Shown here: positions 36,514 to 44,997 of the stretch, in pieces
How the letters are laid out: each line of letters starts with the position of its first letter
How positions within the stretch are numbered: the stretch's first letter is position 1
NCBI RefSeq assembly: GCF_000959525.1
Contig: NZ_CP009831.1
Coordinates: forward strand, 992,001 to 1,056,000
Origin: Burkholderia multivorans ATCC BAA-247
GTDB taxonomy: Bacteria; Pseudomonadota; Gammaproteobacteria; Burkholderiales; Burkholderiaceae
Direction of reading: 5' to 3'
DNA: 64,000 bases
Made by a program: the position numbers and the translations under genes
Notes under the pieces: model-generated
What the model saw: the letters and a program-made list of their open reading frames with translations, nothing else
Databases searched by the model: none
Told to the model about the DNA's origin: nothing

Positions 36514-36843
36514 ATGCACGTCGTCGTGTTCAGGGATCGTTGCGCGCGCGTGATGCGCATCGTGTTCGACGATGCGCAGGCGCTGGCGGTCGCGTATCGC
36601 GACGACGAAGCGGTCGGCGAGCTAAGCATCGACGACAGTGCGCGTACGCCGCTGCTCGTGCGGCTCTATGTCGAGCCCGCGTACCGGCGCAGCGGCATCG
36701 CGCATACGCTGCTCGCGCATGTGTCGCGCGTGCTCGGCGAGCCGATTCGTATCGATACGCACACGCACGGCCGGCCCGATTCGCCGGCATGGACGACGCT
36801 GTGCCGCTGCCTCGCGCACGAAGGGATCGTCGTCGTCGACTGA
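36514..36843 (+). CDS. GNAT-family N-acetyltransferase, small
   Basis: 109 residues. The acetyl-CoA binding motif appears as VRLYVEPAYRRSGIAHTLLAH (short form: EPAYRRSGIA), with preceding strand AVGELSID. Only one GNAT core is present. The target is unknown; phosphonate and amine clusters sometimes carry such acetyltransferases to detoxify aminoalkyl compounds. The ATG at 36514 follows GGAGGG; a GTG directly before it is an alternative. It precedes the aldehyde dehydrogenase by 28 bp, so the two are an operon. Confidence 0.75.
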   Translation: MHVVVFRDRCARVMRIVFDDAQALAVAYRDDEAVGELSIDDSARTPLLVRLYVEPAYRRSGIAHTLLAHVSRVLGEPIRIDTHTHGRPDSPAWTTLCRCLAHEGIVVVD

Positions 36844-36871
36844 CGAACAACGACAGAAAAAGGGAGACCTC

Positions 36872-38326
36872 ATGAGCACGGTGCTGAAGTCGATTCCCGT
36901 CGCGGACGCACGGCACGAAGCGTTGCGGATCGACGGGCAACGCGTGTGGCGCGACGCGACGATCGACGTGCGCAACCCCTACGACGGCACGCTCGTCGGC
37001 ACGGTGCCGAAAGCGACGCTCGACGACGTGCGGCGCGCGTTCGCGGTGGCGCGCGCGTATCGGCCGACGCTCACGCGCCACGAACGCGCGGCGATCCTGC
37101 GTCGCGCGGCCGACATCGTGCGTGCGCGCACGGGCGAGATCGCCGCGCTGATCACGGCGGAAGCGGGCTTGTGCATCAAGGATTCGACCTACGAAGCGGG
37201 GCGCGTGGCCGACGTGCTGACGTTCGGCGCCGGCGAAGTGCTGAAGGACGACGGGCAGATCTTCTCCTGCGATCTGACGCCGCACGGCAAGAAGCGCCGC
37301 GTGTACACGCAGCGCGAGCCGCTGCTCGGCGCGATCTCGGCGATCACGCCGTTCAACCATCCGATGAACCAGGTCGCGCACAAGGTCGTGCCGTCGATCG
37401 CGACGAACAACCGGATCGTCGTGAAGCCGTCGGAGAAGGTGCCGCTGTCGTGCTACCTGTTTGCGGACATCCTCTATGAAGCGGGCCTGCCGCCGCAGAT
37501 GCTGCAGGTGATCACCGGCGACCCGAACGAGATCGCGGACGAGCTTGTGACGAATCCGGCGATCGATCTGATCACGTTCACGGGCGGCGTGTCGATCGGC
37601 AAGTCGATCGCATCGCGCATGGGCTATCGGCGTGCCGTGCTCGAGCTCGGCGGCAACGATCCGATCATCGTGATGGAAGATGCCGACCTCGACGAAGCGA
37701 GCACGCTTGCGGTGTCGGGCTCGTACAAGAATTCCGGGCAGCGCTGCACCGCGATCAAGCGGATGCTCGTGCACGAGGCGGTGGCCGATCGCTTCACCGA
37801 GCTCGTCGTCGAGAAAACGCGCGCGTGGTCGTACGGCAATCCGGCCGATCCGTCGAACGACATGGGCACGGTCATCGACGAAGCGGCCGCGATGTTCTGC
37901 GAGTCGCGCGTAAACGATGCGATCGCGCGCGGCGCGCGGCTGCTGGTCGGCAATGTACGCGACGGCGCGCTCTATTCGCCGACGGTCGTCGATCGCGTAA
38001 CGCCCGACATGTCGCTCGTGAAGTACGAGACGTTCGGGCCCGTGTCGCCGATCATGCGCTTTCGTGACATCGACGAAGCGATCCGGATGTCGAACAGCAC
38101 CGACTATGCGTTGTCGTCGTCGATCTGCACCAACCGCTTCGACTACATCACGCGTTTCATCACCGAACTCGAGGTGGGCAGCGTGAACGTGCGCGAGGTG
38201 CCGGGTTATCGGCTCGAACTGACGCCGTTCGGCGGCGTGAAGGATTCGGGGCTCGGCTACAAGGAGGGCGTGCAGGAGGCGATGAAGAGCTTCACGAACG
38301 TGAAGACGTATTCGCTGCCGTGGTGA
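36872..38326 (+). CDS. NAD-dependent aldehyde dehydrogenase, phosphonoacetaldehyde/sulfoacetaldehyde dehydrogenase type
   Basis: 484 residues of the ALDH superfamily. Seen: ITPFNHPMNQVAHKV (cofactor region), FTGGVSIGK, ELGGNDPIIV with the general-base glutamate, and the catalytic cysteine in NSGQRCTAIKR. Overall resemblance is to PhnY, which oxidises phosphonoacetaldehyde to phosphonoacetate and in Burkholderia usually sits beside phnW and phnA. Those partners are absent here and xsc lies close by, so sulfoacetaldehyde to sulfoacetate is an equally good guess. It starts behind AGGGAGA and is controlled, probably, by the divergent MocR protein. Confidence 0.8.
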   Translation: MSTVLKSIPVADARHEALRIDGQRVWRDATIDVRNPYDGTLVGTVPKATLDDVRRAFAVARAYRPTLTRHERAAILRRAADIVRARTGEIAALITAEAGLCIKDSTYEAGRVADVLTFGAGEVLKDDGQIFSCDLTPHGKKRRVYTQREPLLGAISAITPFNHPMNQVAHKVVPSIATNNRIVVKPSEKVPLSCYLFADILYEAGLPPQMLQVITGDPNEIADELVTNPAIDLITFTGGVSIGKSIASRMGYRRAVLELGGNDPIIVMEDADLDEASTLAVSGSYKNSGQRCTAIKRMLVHEAVADRFTELVVEKTRAWSYGNPADPSNDMGTVIDEAAAMFCESRVNDAIARGARLLVGNVRDGALYSPTVVDRVTPDMSLVKYETFGPVSPIMRFRDIDEAIRMSNSTDYALSSSICTNRFDYITRFITELEVGSVNVREVPGYRLELTPFGGVKDSGLGYKEGVQEAMKSFTNVKTYSLPW

Positions 38327-38515
38327 GCGACGCGTGTCGTTCCGCTGCGATCGTCGCGGCTAACAGGATCGATGTTGCATGCGAGCGTGCCGAAGCGGGG
38401 CCGGCGTTGCGCGATCGTCGATTCTTGACGCGTGAGGCACTGCGCGCGATCGCATGCGTGCAGCATCGCGCCACCCGACATCGGCGCGACGCGCACGCAT
38501 CGCGCGGAGACGAAG

Positions 38516-39202
38516 TTAGCTCAACCCCACGCGCTTGCCGACCCACCGGCCGAAATCGCGCACCATGTCGGCCGTCAGTTCGTGTCCGGCCGCATAGCGC
38601 CGCGTGTCGTGCGCGACGCCGAGCGCAGTCAATTTCGCGTCGGCCGTTTCGGCCCACGTGACGGGCAGCTTGTCGTCCGCGTCGCCGTGCAGGATCAGCG
38701 CGTGCAGCGAACGCAGTGCGTCGCGCGGCGCGATCAGCGGATCGATCTCGGGCAGGATGCGTCCGCAGAGCACCGCGAAGCCGACGACGTCGGCCGGCGA
38801 CGTGAGCGCGACGCTCGCGCTCATGATGCCGCCCTGGCTGAAGCCGGCGATCACGGTCGGCAGCGCGGCATCCGCGCCGTCCTGCGCGCGGAACGCGTGC
38901 AGCAGCGCGATCAGTTTCAGGCGGCTCGCGTTCGCGCGCGCGGGATCGATCTCAGGGCCGTTCGGCCCGAAGCGCACCGGAAACCATGCATGCTGGCCGG
39001 GACCGAAGCCGAGCGGCGCGCGCAGGAACGCGATCTCGATGCGCGGGTCGATCGCGTCGGCGACGTGCAGCAGGTTCGTTTCGTTGCCGCCCACGCCGTG
39101 CAGCAGCAACAGGCGCGCGGCCGGGCGCGTGCCGGTTGCGGCGCGCAGCCGATACTGCAGGCCGGATTCGGGATCGGTGGTCAGCGGCAGAACGTCGGTC
39201 AT
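38516..39202 (-). CDS. Phospholipase/carboxylesterase-type alpha/beta hydrolase
   Basis: 228 residues. The nucleophile elbow is GFSQGG (S122), the oxyanion region LLLLHGVGGNE (31-41), the acid in HGDADDKLPV, and the histidine in AAGHEL near residue 210. These are features of the phospholipase/carboxylesterase family (AB_hydrolase_2), acting on small acyl esters. No signal peptide. Convergent with the aldehyde dehydrogenase across 190 bp; single gene. Confidence 0.85.
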   Translation of the reverse strand: MTDVLPLTTDPESGLQYRLRAATGTRPAARLLLLHGVGGNETNLLHVADAIDPRIEIAFLRAPLGFGPGQHAWFPVRFGPNGPEIDPARANASRLKLIALLHAFRAQDGADAALPTVIAGFSQGGIMSASVALTSPADVVGFAVLCGRILPEIDPLIAPRDALRSLHALILHGDADDKLPVTWAETADAKLTALGVAHDTRRYAAGHELTADMVRDFGRWVGKRVGLS

Positions 39203-39713
39203 CGTGAGCTTCCGGAACAGGACGAAGCTGACAGTCTAGTGCGTCGCGGTGCGCGCGTGAACGCGCGCGGCGGAACGAGTCCGTTTCTTTTCCCGCATGA
39301 GTGGCCTCGCGCACATCGACGACGTGGGGGCGTGACGACGTGCCGCCCATTGGACGACCGACGCGCCGTAGATAAAAAACCGCGCGATAATCGGTATTCG
39401 GGAATGCGAAAACGTTTGCCGATAATCGAAGAATCGATTTTCGATCGATTATCGATGAGTCATTGAACCGCGCCATACCGCAAGCGACGTGCGGCGCGCA
39501 GCGCCTTTGCCCGACACGGAAGGGCGAAAGTTAACGGCAATCCGCCGAAAATCTTTAGCGTTTTTGATCGCAATAAATCATTGCATTTTCGTCGATGACG
39601 GATCGATTTTGCGTCATCAGACAGTCATATACCTTCCCCGATAATTCGGCGCTCACATTCTTTCAACAGACCAGAGCGCGAGTGAAATCGAATCGCGGCG
39701 GGGAGCAGTTCAC
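39203..39713. promoter_or_regulatory. Long AT-richer control region before the chemosensory-like operon
   Basis: 511 bp with no gene. The palindrome-like nonamer CGATAATCG occurs at 39385-39393 and 39420-39428 and as CGATTATCG at 39446-39454; a related CGATAATTCG is at 39639. An inverted repeat GATGACG/CGTCATC spans 39594-39600 and 39612-39618, about 95 bp before the first operon gene. These are candidate regulator sites. Base composition is clearly lower in G+C than the flanking genes. Confidence 0.5.
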
Positions 39714-42131
39714 ATGACCATTCGTCATCGCATTACGTTGCTGGTTGTTCTGACGTTCGTCGCGTTGTCCGCGATCGGCGTCTATGCCGTGTACCAGACG
39801 CGCAAGAGCGCATCCGAGGTTCGCCAGGTCACGCAGGGCATCGTGCCGAGCGCACTCGCGTCGGCCGATCTCGTCGCCGACGTGAAGAACATCCAGATCG
39901 CGACGATGACGCTCGTGTACGCGCCCGACCCCAACACCGTCGCGCAGGCGGCCGACGAGCTGAAGACGAAGGAGGCCGCATTGCGCGCGGCGCTCGACGC
40001 GCAGGCGCGCTCGGCGGTGGGCCGCGCGCAGCAGGGCCTCGTCGCGCAGGCGAAGGACAGCGCCGCGAACTATTTCGCGGCGATCGACGACACCGTGAAG
40101 ATGAAGACGGCCGGCAAGGCCGAAGTCGCGCAGGCGTACCTGTTCGCGAACGTCGCGCAGTACCGAGACGAACTCGAAAGCATCGTCGACACGCTGCGCG
40201 TCGAGAAGAACCGGCAGAAGGACGACGCGATCCTTGCGCTGAACGGCATGCTGTCGACGACGGCGACCGCGATCGGCGGCGTCGCCGGCACGGTCGTCGT
40301 GCTGCTGACCGCGCTCGGCTTCGTGCTGTATCGGCAGATCACGCGTCCGCTGAGCCGGATGCAGACGATGATGAGCGAGATCGCGACGAGCCAGGACTTC
40401 ACGCGGCGCGTGCCGGTCGGCCGGATGGACGAGATTGGCCACTCGATCGTCGCGTTCAACGGGATGATCGAGAAGATCCAGGAGAACGCCGCGCAACTGA
40501 AGCAGAAGACGGCCGACATCCAGGCGATGCTGCAGAACATGCAGCAGGGGATTCTGACGGTGGTCGACGGCGGCGTCGTGCATGCCGAATATTCGGCGTA
40601 CCTCGAGACGATCTTCGAGACGCGCGACATTGCGGGGCGCGACCTGATGGCGCTCGTGTTCGACGATTCCGACCTCGGTTCGGACGCGCGCTCGCAGGTC
40701 GAGGCGGCCGTGCACGCGTGCCTCGGCGAGGACAGCATGAACTTCGCATTCAACGAGCATCTGCTCGTAAACGAAGTCGCGAAACGGATGCCGGACGGCC
40801 GTCACAAGTGGCTCGATCTGAGCTGGTCGGCGATCACCGACGAGAGCGATACCGTCGTGCGGCTGATGCTATGCGTGCGCGACGTGACCGAGATTCGCGA
40901 GCTGACCGCGCAGGCCGGCGAGCAGCAGCGCCGCCTCGAGATGATCGGCGAGATTCTCGCGATCAGCCAGGAAAAGTTCCACGACTTCGTGCACAGCGCG
41001 AAGGGCTTTCTCAGCGAGAACGAGCGGATGATCCGGCAGCACGAGCGCGCGGATCACTCGGTCGTCGCCGCGCTGTTCCGCAACATGCATACGATCAAGG
41101 GCAACGCGCGCACGTACAGCCTGCAGCATCTGACCAACATCGTGCACGAAGCCGAGCAGGCGTACGAATCGCTGCGCCGCGCGGACAGCGGCCCCGAATG
41201 GAACCGCGACGCGCTGATGGAAGATCTTGCGCGCGTGCGCGAAGCCATCGATCACTACGCGACGATCAACGCCGTCACGCTCGGCCGCAGCGGCGGCCCG
41301 GCCGACGGCGCGCCGGCCGATTATCTGATGGTCGAGCGTGCGCATATCAGCGAAAGCCTGCGGATGCTCGATCGCGCCGACCCGGCAAACGCGGCCGACT
41401 GGCGCGCGGCGCGCGATGCGGTGCGCCGGATGCTGAGTCAGCTCGGCACGCAGGGGATCGGCGACGCGCTCGGCGGCGTGATCGAATCGCTGCCGTCGCT
41501 CGCGACCGAACTCGGCAAGCCGGCGCCCGTCGTGCACATCGACAGCCGCGGCTGGCGCGTGCGCAGCGAGATCGCGCCGACGCTGAAGAACGTCTTCATG
41601 CACCTGATGCGCAATGCGATCGATCACGGGATCGAGACGTCCGACGAGCGCCGTGCGGCCGGCAAGCCGGCGGCGGGCACGATCGACGTCGCGGTCGACG
41701 TCGATGCAGAGGCGCTGCGCTTCGTGCTGCGCGACGACGGCCGTGGGCTCGCGCTCGAGCGCATTCGCGCGATCGCGCACGAACGCGGCTGGCTCGATGC
41801 GGATGCGCCCGCGCTGTCGGACGAGGCGGTCGCCGAACTGATCTTCCGGCCGGGCTTCTCCACCGCGCGCGCGGTGACCGAGGTATCGGGGCGTGGCGTC
41901 GGAATGGACGCGGTGCGTAACTTCCTGAAGCGCGATGGCGGCGACATCGTGCTGCGCTTTACCGACGCGTGCGTCGGCGCGCCGTATCGTGCGTTCGAGA
42001 CGATCGTGTCGCTGCCCGCACGCTTCGCGGCGGACGGCCACGCGCACGGCGACGGACACGCGGCCGACGCCGCACGGCAGCCGGCCGACGCCGGCATCGG
42101 CGCACGCTTCAGTACCGCGGAGCGATCGTGA
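39714..42131 (+). CDS. Membrane sensor fused to CheA-like histidine kinase (MCP-like N-terminus, Hpt, HATPase)
   Basis: 805 residues. Order: transmembrane helix 1 (about 7-27), a helical extracytoplasmic domain like the four-helix bundle of chemoreceptors (30-185), helix 2 (about 185-208), HAMP (about 210-262), coiled coil, a PAS-like segment (about 275-390), an Hpt domain with HTIKGNART and phospho-acceptor H459, and a CheA-type ATPase with NAIDHGIE (N634), DDGRGLALERIR and SGRGVGMDAV. A CheA would normally end with a CheW-like regulatory domain; here a His/Ala-rich tail follows and no such domain is seen. The kinase is thus directly attached to its sensor. First gene of a five-gene run, overlapping the next by 4 bp. 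Confidence 0.82.
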   Translation: MTIRHRITLLVVLTFVALSAIGVYAVYQTRKSASEVRQVTQGIVPSALASADLVADVKNIQIATMTLVYAPDPNTVAQAADELKTKEAALRAALDAQARSAVGRAQQGLVAQAKDSAANYFAAIDDTVKMKTAGKAEVAQAYLFANVAQYRDELESIVDTLRVEKNRQKDDAILALNGMLSTTATAIGGVAGTVVVLLTALGFVLYRQITRPLSRMQTMMSEIATSQDFTRRVPVGRMDEIGHSIVAFNGMIEKIQENAAQLKQKTADIQAMLQNMQQGILTVVDGGVVHAEYSAYLETIFETRDIAGRDLMALVFDDSDLGSDARSQVEAAVHACLGEDSMNFAFNEHLLVNEVAKRMPDGRHKWLDLSWSAITDESDTVVRLMLCVRDVTEIRELTAQAGEQQRRLEMIGEILAISQEKFHDFVHSAKGFLSENERMIRQHERADHSVVAALFRNMHTIKGNARTYSLQHLTNIVHEAEQAYESLRRADSGPEWNRDALMEDLARVREAIDHYATINAVTLGRSGGPADGAPADYLMVERAHISESLRMLDRADPANAADWRAARDAVRRMLSQLGTQGIGDALGGVIESLPSLATELGKPAPVVHIDSRGWRVRSEIAPTLKNVFMHLMRNAIDHGIETSDERRAAGKPAAGTIDVAVDVDAEALRFVLRDDGRGLALERIRAIAHERGWLDADAPALSDEAVAELIFRPGFSTARAVTEVSGRGVGMDAVRNFLKRDGGDIVLRFTDACVGAPYRAFETIVSLPARFAADGHAHGDGHAADAARQPADAGIGARFSTAERS

Positions 42132-42868
42132 GCGTGTGGACGATCGCGATCGCTGTGGCGCTCGCATCCGGTTTCGTCGTCGTGCTGGCCGCAATCGGCG
42201 TGCTCCGCGTGCGCGACGCACGGCGCGTTGCCGCGCTGACCGGCGAAACCGGTGCATTGCGCGCCGCGCTCGCCGCGGCCGACGCGCGCGCCGACGAAGC
42301 GACCGCAGCGCATGCGGACGCGGCGGCCGCATGGGCGGAGCGCGAAGCGCAGCTCGAGGACGCGCTCGCGCGCGCGCGTGCCGAATGCGACGCGCAGCGT
42401 GACGCCTGCCGTACGCTCGCCGCCGAACGCGACACGCTCGCGCAGCACGCGACGAAGATCGCCGACGAAGCGGCGCGCCTGCGCGGGCTCGCGGGCACGT
42501 TCGAGCGCTGGCACGAGCAGATGATCTCGCTGACCGCGCAGAACCAGGACATGCGCATGAAGAACCAGGAGCTGTCGGCGATCGTCGCGCACGTGTCGAT
42601 CGTGTCGCTCAATGCGTCGATCGAAGCCGCGCGTGCGGGCGCCGCGGGCCGCGGCTTCTCGATCGTCGCGAGCGAGGTGCGCGGGCTCGCCGCGCGCTCG
42701 CAGCAATTGTCGAACAGCTATCGCGACAGCCTGAACCGCAACGATCTCGTGACGGCCGCGACGTTCCAGGACATTCAGGCCGGCGGCAAGATGATCACGG
42801 CCGCGCTCGCGACGGTCGAGACGCTGGCCGGCCAGCTGCGCGCCCGACTCGACGGAGCGGCCGCGTGA
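42128..42868 (+). CDS. Anchored coiled-coil protein with chemoreceptor signalling-tip sequence
   Basis: 246 residues. One N-terminal membrane helix (about 4-24), a long Ala/Arg/Glu-rich coiled coil (about 35-130), then a chemoreceptor-like tip region: VSIVSLNASIEAARAGAAGRG (shortened: NASIEAARAGAAGRG) and SIVASEVRGLAARS. There is no ligand-binding domain and no HAMP, and the region after the tip is short (about 60 residues). Starts GTG, overlapping the kinase stop. It could form a signalling scaffold with the fused kinase. Methylation-site pairs cannot be pointed out confidently. Confidence 0.78.
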   Translation: MSVWTIAIAVALASGFVVVLAAIGVLRVRDARRVAALTGETGALRAALAAADARADEATAAHADAAAAWAEREAQLEDALARARAECDAQRDACRTLAAERDTLAQHATKIADEAARLRGLAGTFERWHEQMISLTAQNQDMRMKNQELSAIVAHVSIVSLNASIEAARAGAAGRGFSIVASEVRGLAARSQQLSNSYRDSLNRNDLVTAATFQDIQAGGKMITAALATVETLAGQLRARLDGAAA

Positions 42869-43467
42869 TCAGCGCACAGGCGAAGGCCGGTTTCGAGCGG
42901 ATCTTCTTCGACGCCGCGCGCACGCGGCTCGCCGCCGACAGCGCGTGCGACATCCGCCCCGTCGCGCACGATGCAGGCGATGCTTCGAGCGCGTCTACGC
43001 CCCCGTCCGCGTCGCGCCCGACGCCACGCCCGAACGCGCGCGCGGCCGAGCACCTTGCCGTGCTGACGATTTCCGCGCTGCATTTCCGGCTGCTGCTCGC
43101 GCTGAATTTTCGCGACGACGAAGCGACACGCCGCCATTTCGCGTCCGCGATGCAGACGGGCGGTGCACAGCGGCCGTTGCCGGAAGCGTTCATGGAGATT
43201 GCGAATCTGTGTTGCGGGGCGATCAACCAGGCGCTGACGGCGGCGTTCCCCGATCTCGGGATGTCGACGCCGTATCTGCTGCACGGCGCGAGCGTCGACT
43301 ATCTGGCCGCGCTTCGCCCGGACCACATGGCCGCCTACGACGTGACGCTCGACGGCGACGTGCGGATCGGCGCGACGCTCTGCGTCTGCGCGAACGCGCC
43401 GGTCGACTTCCACGTGCCGGAAACGGCCGCCGCGGTAGACGCCGGCGGCGCGCTCGAACTGTTCTGA
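42865..43467 (+). CDS. CheC/CheX-like phosphatase family protein, short
   Basis: 200 residues, GTG start overlapping the previous stop. After a Pro/Ser-rich stretch (about 45-60) the protein contains FMEIANLCCGAINQ, i.e. the E-x2-N active-site signature of CheC/CheX/FliY phosphatases, followed 21 residues later by a proline. The C-terminus reads GGALELF, almost the same as GELELF at the end of the next protein. Only one ExxN motif is present, as in CheX. Probable role: dephosphorylation of the operon's CheY. Overall similarity to named CheX proteins is weak by eye. Confidence 0.6.
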   Translation: MISAQAKAGFERIFFDAARTRLAADSACDIRPVAHDAGDASSASTPPSASRPTPRPNARAAEHLAVLTISALHFRLLLALNFRDDEATRRHFASAMQTGGAQRPLPEAFMEIANLCCGAINQALTAAFPDLGMSTPYLLHGASVDYLAALRPDHMAAYDVTLDGDVRIGATLCVCANAPVDFHVPETAAAVDAGGALELF

Positions 43468-43524
43468 CCGGCCCCGACGAACCCCGCGCGCGTGCCGCGC
43501 GATCGAACCCGAGGATTTCGCGAG

Positions 43525-44481
43525 ATGACCGAAGACCAACCCGTCAGCAAGGTGCTGGTGCTCGAAGACAGCCGCGCGCATGCAGACGCGATCAAGCGCT
43601 TTTGCGACGAACATCATCTGGTCGGGCTGACCGTGCGACGCAACCGGCTGCTGCAGGTGCTGCGCTCGAACATCGACCTCGGCGCGATCCTGCTCGCCGA
43701 AGACTACGGCGGTTCGCCGGCCGAGAGCGCGATCGTCGCGACGCAGATCGACGCGCTGCGCCCGGAGTTGCCGATCATCCTGCGCCGCACGTCGCTCGCG
43801 TCGCGCGAGGGGCTGCCGGAGGCGCTCGCCCGCGTCGCCTGCGCCGCGTACGTCGCGGACGACATGACGCCGCTGCGCCGCGCGATCGACGAATACCTGT
43901 TCAGCCGCGACTACCCGAACGCGCTCGTGCGCGGCATCTCGGAGATCACCGAGGCGCGGCTCGACACGCTGTTTCCGGGCATGACGATCGAGCGCGACAC
44001 GCCGTGCATCGTGCGCGACCAGATCATCTTCGGCGAGGTGTTCAGCCTGATCGCGCTGGAAAGCGCGTGGTGCCGCGGCTACATGCTGCTGCAGACGAGC
44101 GAGCAGCCGCTGCTCGACATGATCGGCAGCGTGCATCGCGACCGGGCGCCGGACTTTCGCGACGTCAACGGCGTGCTCGGCGAACTGACGAACCTCGTCT
44201 GGGGCGCGTTCAAGAACCGCTACCTCGGCGACGCCGACGCGCTCGCGCGTCATCCGGTGCAGGTGCCGCTCGTCGTCAATCACAAGCAGAAGTTCATCTC
44301 GTTCGGCGGCGACTGTCCGCAGCTCTGTTTCAAGTACCGGATGACGGACCCGTCGAGCGGCCGCGCGGTGCAGATCGATCAGCGCTTCGTGTTCAGTCTC
44401 AGCTGGTCGCCGGAGGATTTCCGCGAGCAGGTGCCGGACGTCGGGCCGATGGTCGAGTCGGGCGAACTCGAACTGTTTTGA
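43525..44481 (+). CDS. Receiver-like domain fused to CheX-like domain
   Basis: 318 residues. The first 120 residues look like a receiver (KVLVLEDSRAHADAIKRFCDE; ILLAEDYGG), with the usual phospho-acceptor position occupied by AED, so phosphorylation is uncertain. The C-terminal half has a CheX-like region with E-x2-N in GVLGELTNLVWGAFKNRY and VVNHKQKFISFGG, and ends GELELF. ATG at 43525 is preferred over a GTG at 43492 because GAGG lies 12 nt before it. Likely phosphatase or phosphate-flow modulator for the CheY encoded next. Confidence 0.65.
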   Translation: MTEDQPVSKVLVLEDSRAHADAIKRFCDEHHLVGLTVRRNRLLQVLRSNIDLGAILLAEDYGGSPAESAIVATQIDALRPELPIILRRTSLASREGLPEALARVACAAYVADDMTPLRRAIDEYLFSRDYPNALVRGISEITEARLDTLFPGMTIERDTPCIVRDQIIFGEVFSLIALESAWCRGYMLLQTSEQPLLDMIGSVHRDRAPDFRDVNGVLGELTNLVWGAFKNRYLGDADALARHPVQVPLVVNHKQKFISFGGDCPQLCFKYRMTDPSSGRAVQIDQRFVFSLSWSPEDFREQVPDVGPMVESGELELF

Positions 44482-44511
44482 AGTCAGCAACACACGAAAG
44501 GGGAATACCGC

Positions 44512-44877
44512 ATGGCAAAGATTCTGGTGGTCGACGATTCGGGCACGGTGCGCGACGAGGTCGCGGGCTTTCTGCGCAATCACGGGCTCGACGTCGCGAC
44601 GGCGGTCGACGGCAAGGACGGGCTCGCGAAGCTGCGCACGACGCCGGGCGTGCGGCTCGTGATCAGCGACGTCAACATGCCGAACATGGACGGGCTGACG
44701 ATGGTCGAGAAGATCCGCGGCGAGCTCGCGAATACGTCGGTCAACGTCGTGATGCTGACGACCGAAAGCAGCCCGGCGATGAAGGAGCGCGGCAAGGCCG
44801 CGGGCGTGAAGGGCTGGATCGTGAAGCCGTTCAAGGGCGATGCGGTGCTCGATGCGCTAAAGAAGCTCGCGAGCTGA
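44512..44877 (+). CDS. CheY-like single-domain response regulator
   Basis: 121 residues, receiver only. DD at 8-9 (VVDDSG), phospho-acceptor in VISDVNMPNMDG (about D55), threonine in MLTTES and lysine in VKPFKGD are all present. The NMPNMDG and KPFKGD segments are typical of CheY. Strong ribosome site (AAAGGGG). It is the last gene of the chemosensory-like operon and presumably receives phosphate from the fused CheA-like kinase; the output is unknown. Confidence 0.88.
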   Translation: MAKILVVDDSGTVRDEVAGFLRNHGLDVATAVDGKDGLAKLRTTPGVRLVISDVNMPNMDGLTMVEKIRGELANTSVNVVMLTTESSPAMKERGKAAGVKGWIVKPFKGDAVLDALKKLAS

Positions 44878-44997
44878 GCGCGGCGTCGCGCGGCGCCGCC
44901 GGCGACTGGACGGCGCGCCGAATGTGGAGGACCATTTGACCGTCTTCGTCTGTCGATGCCGGAGCGAATCCGGCCGAACCTCGTCGAGCGGAACATC

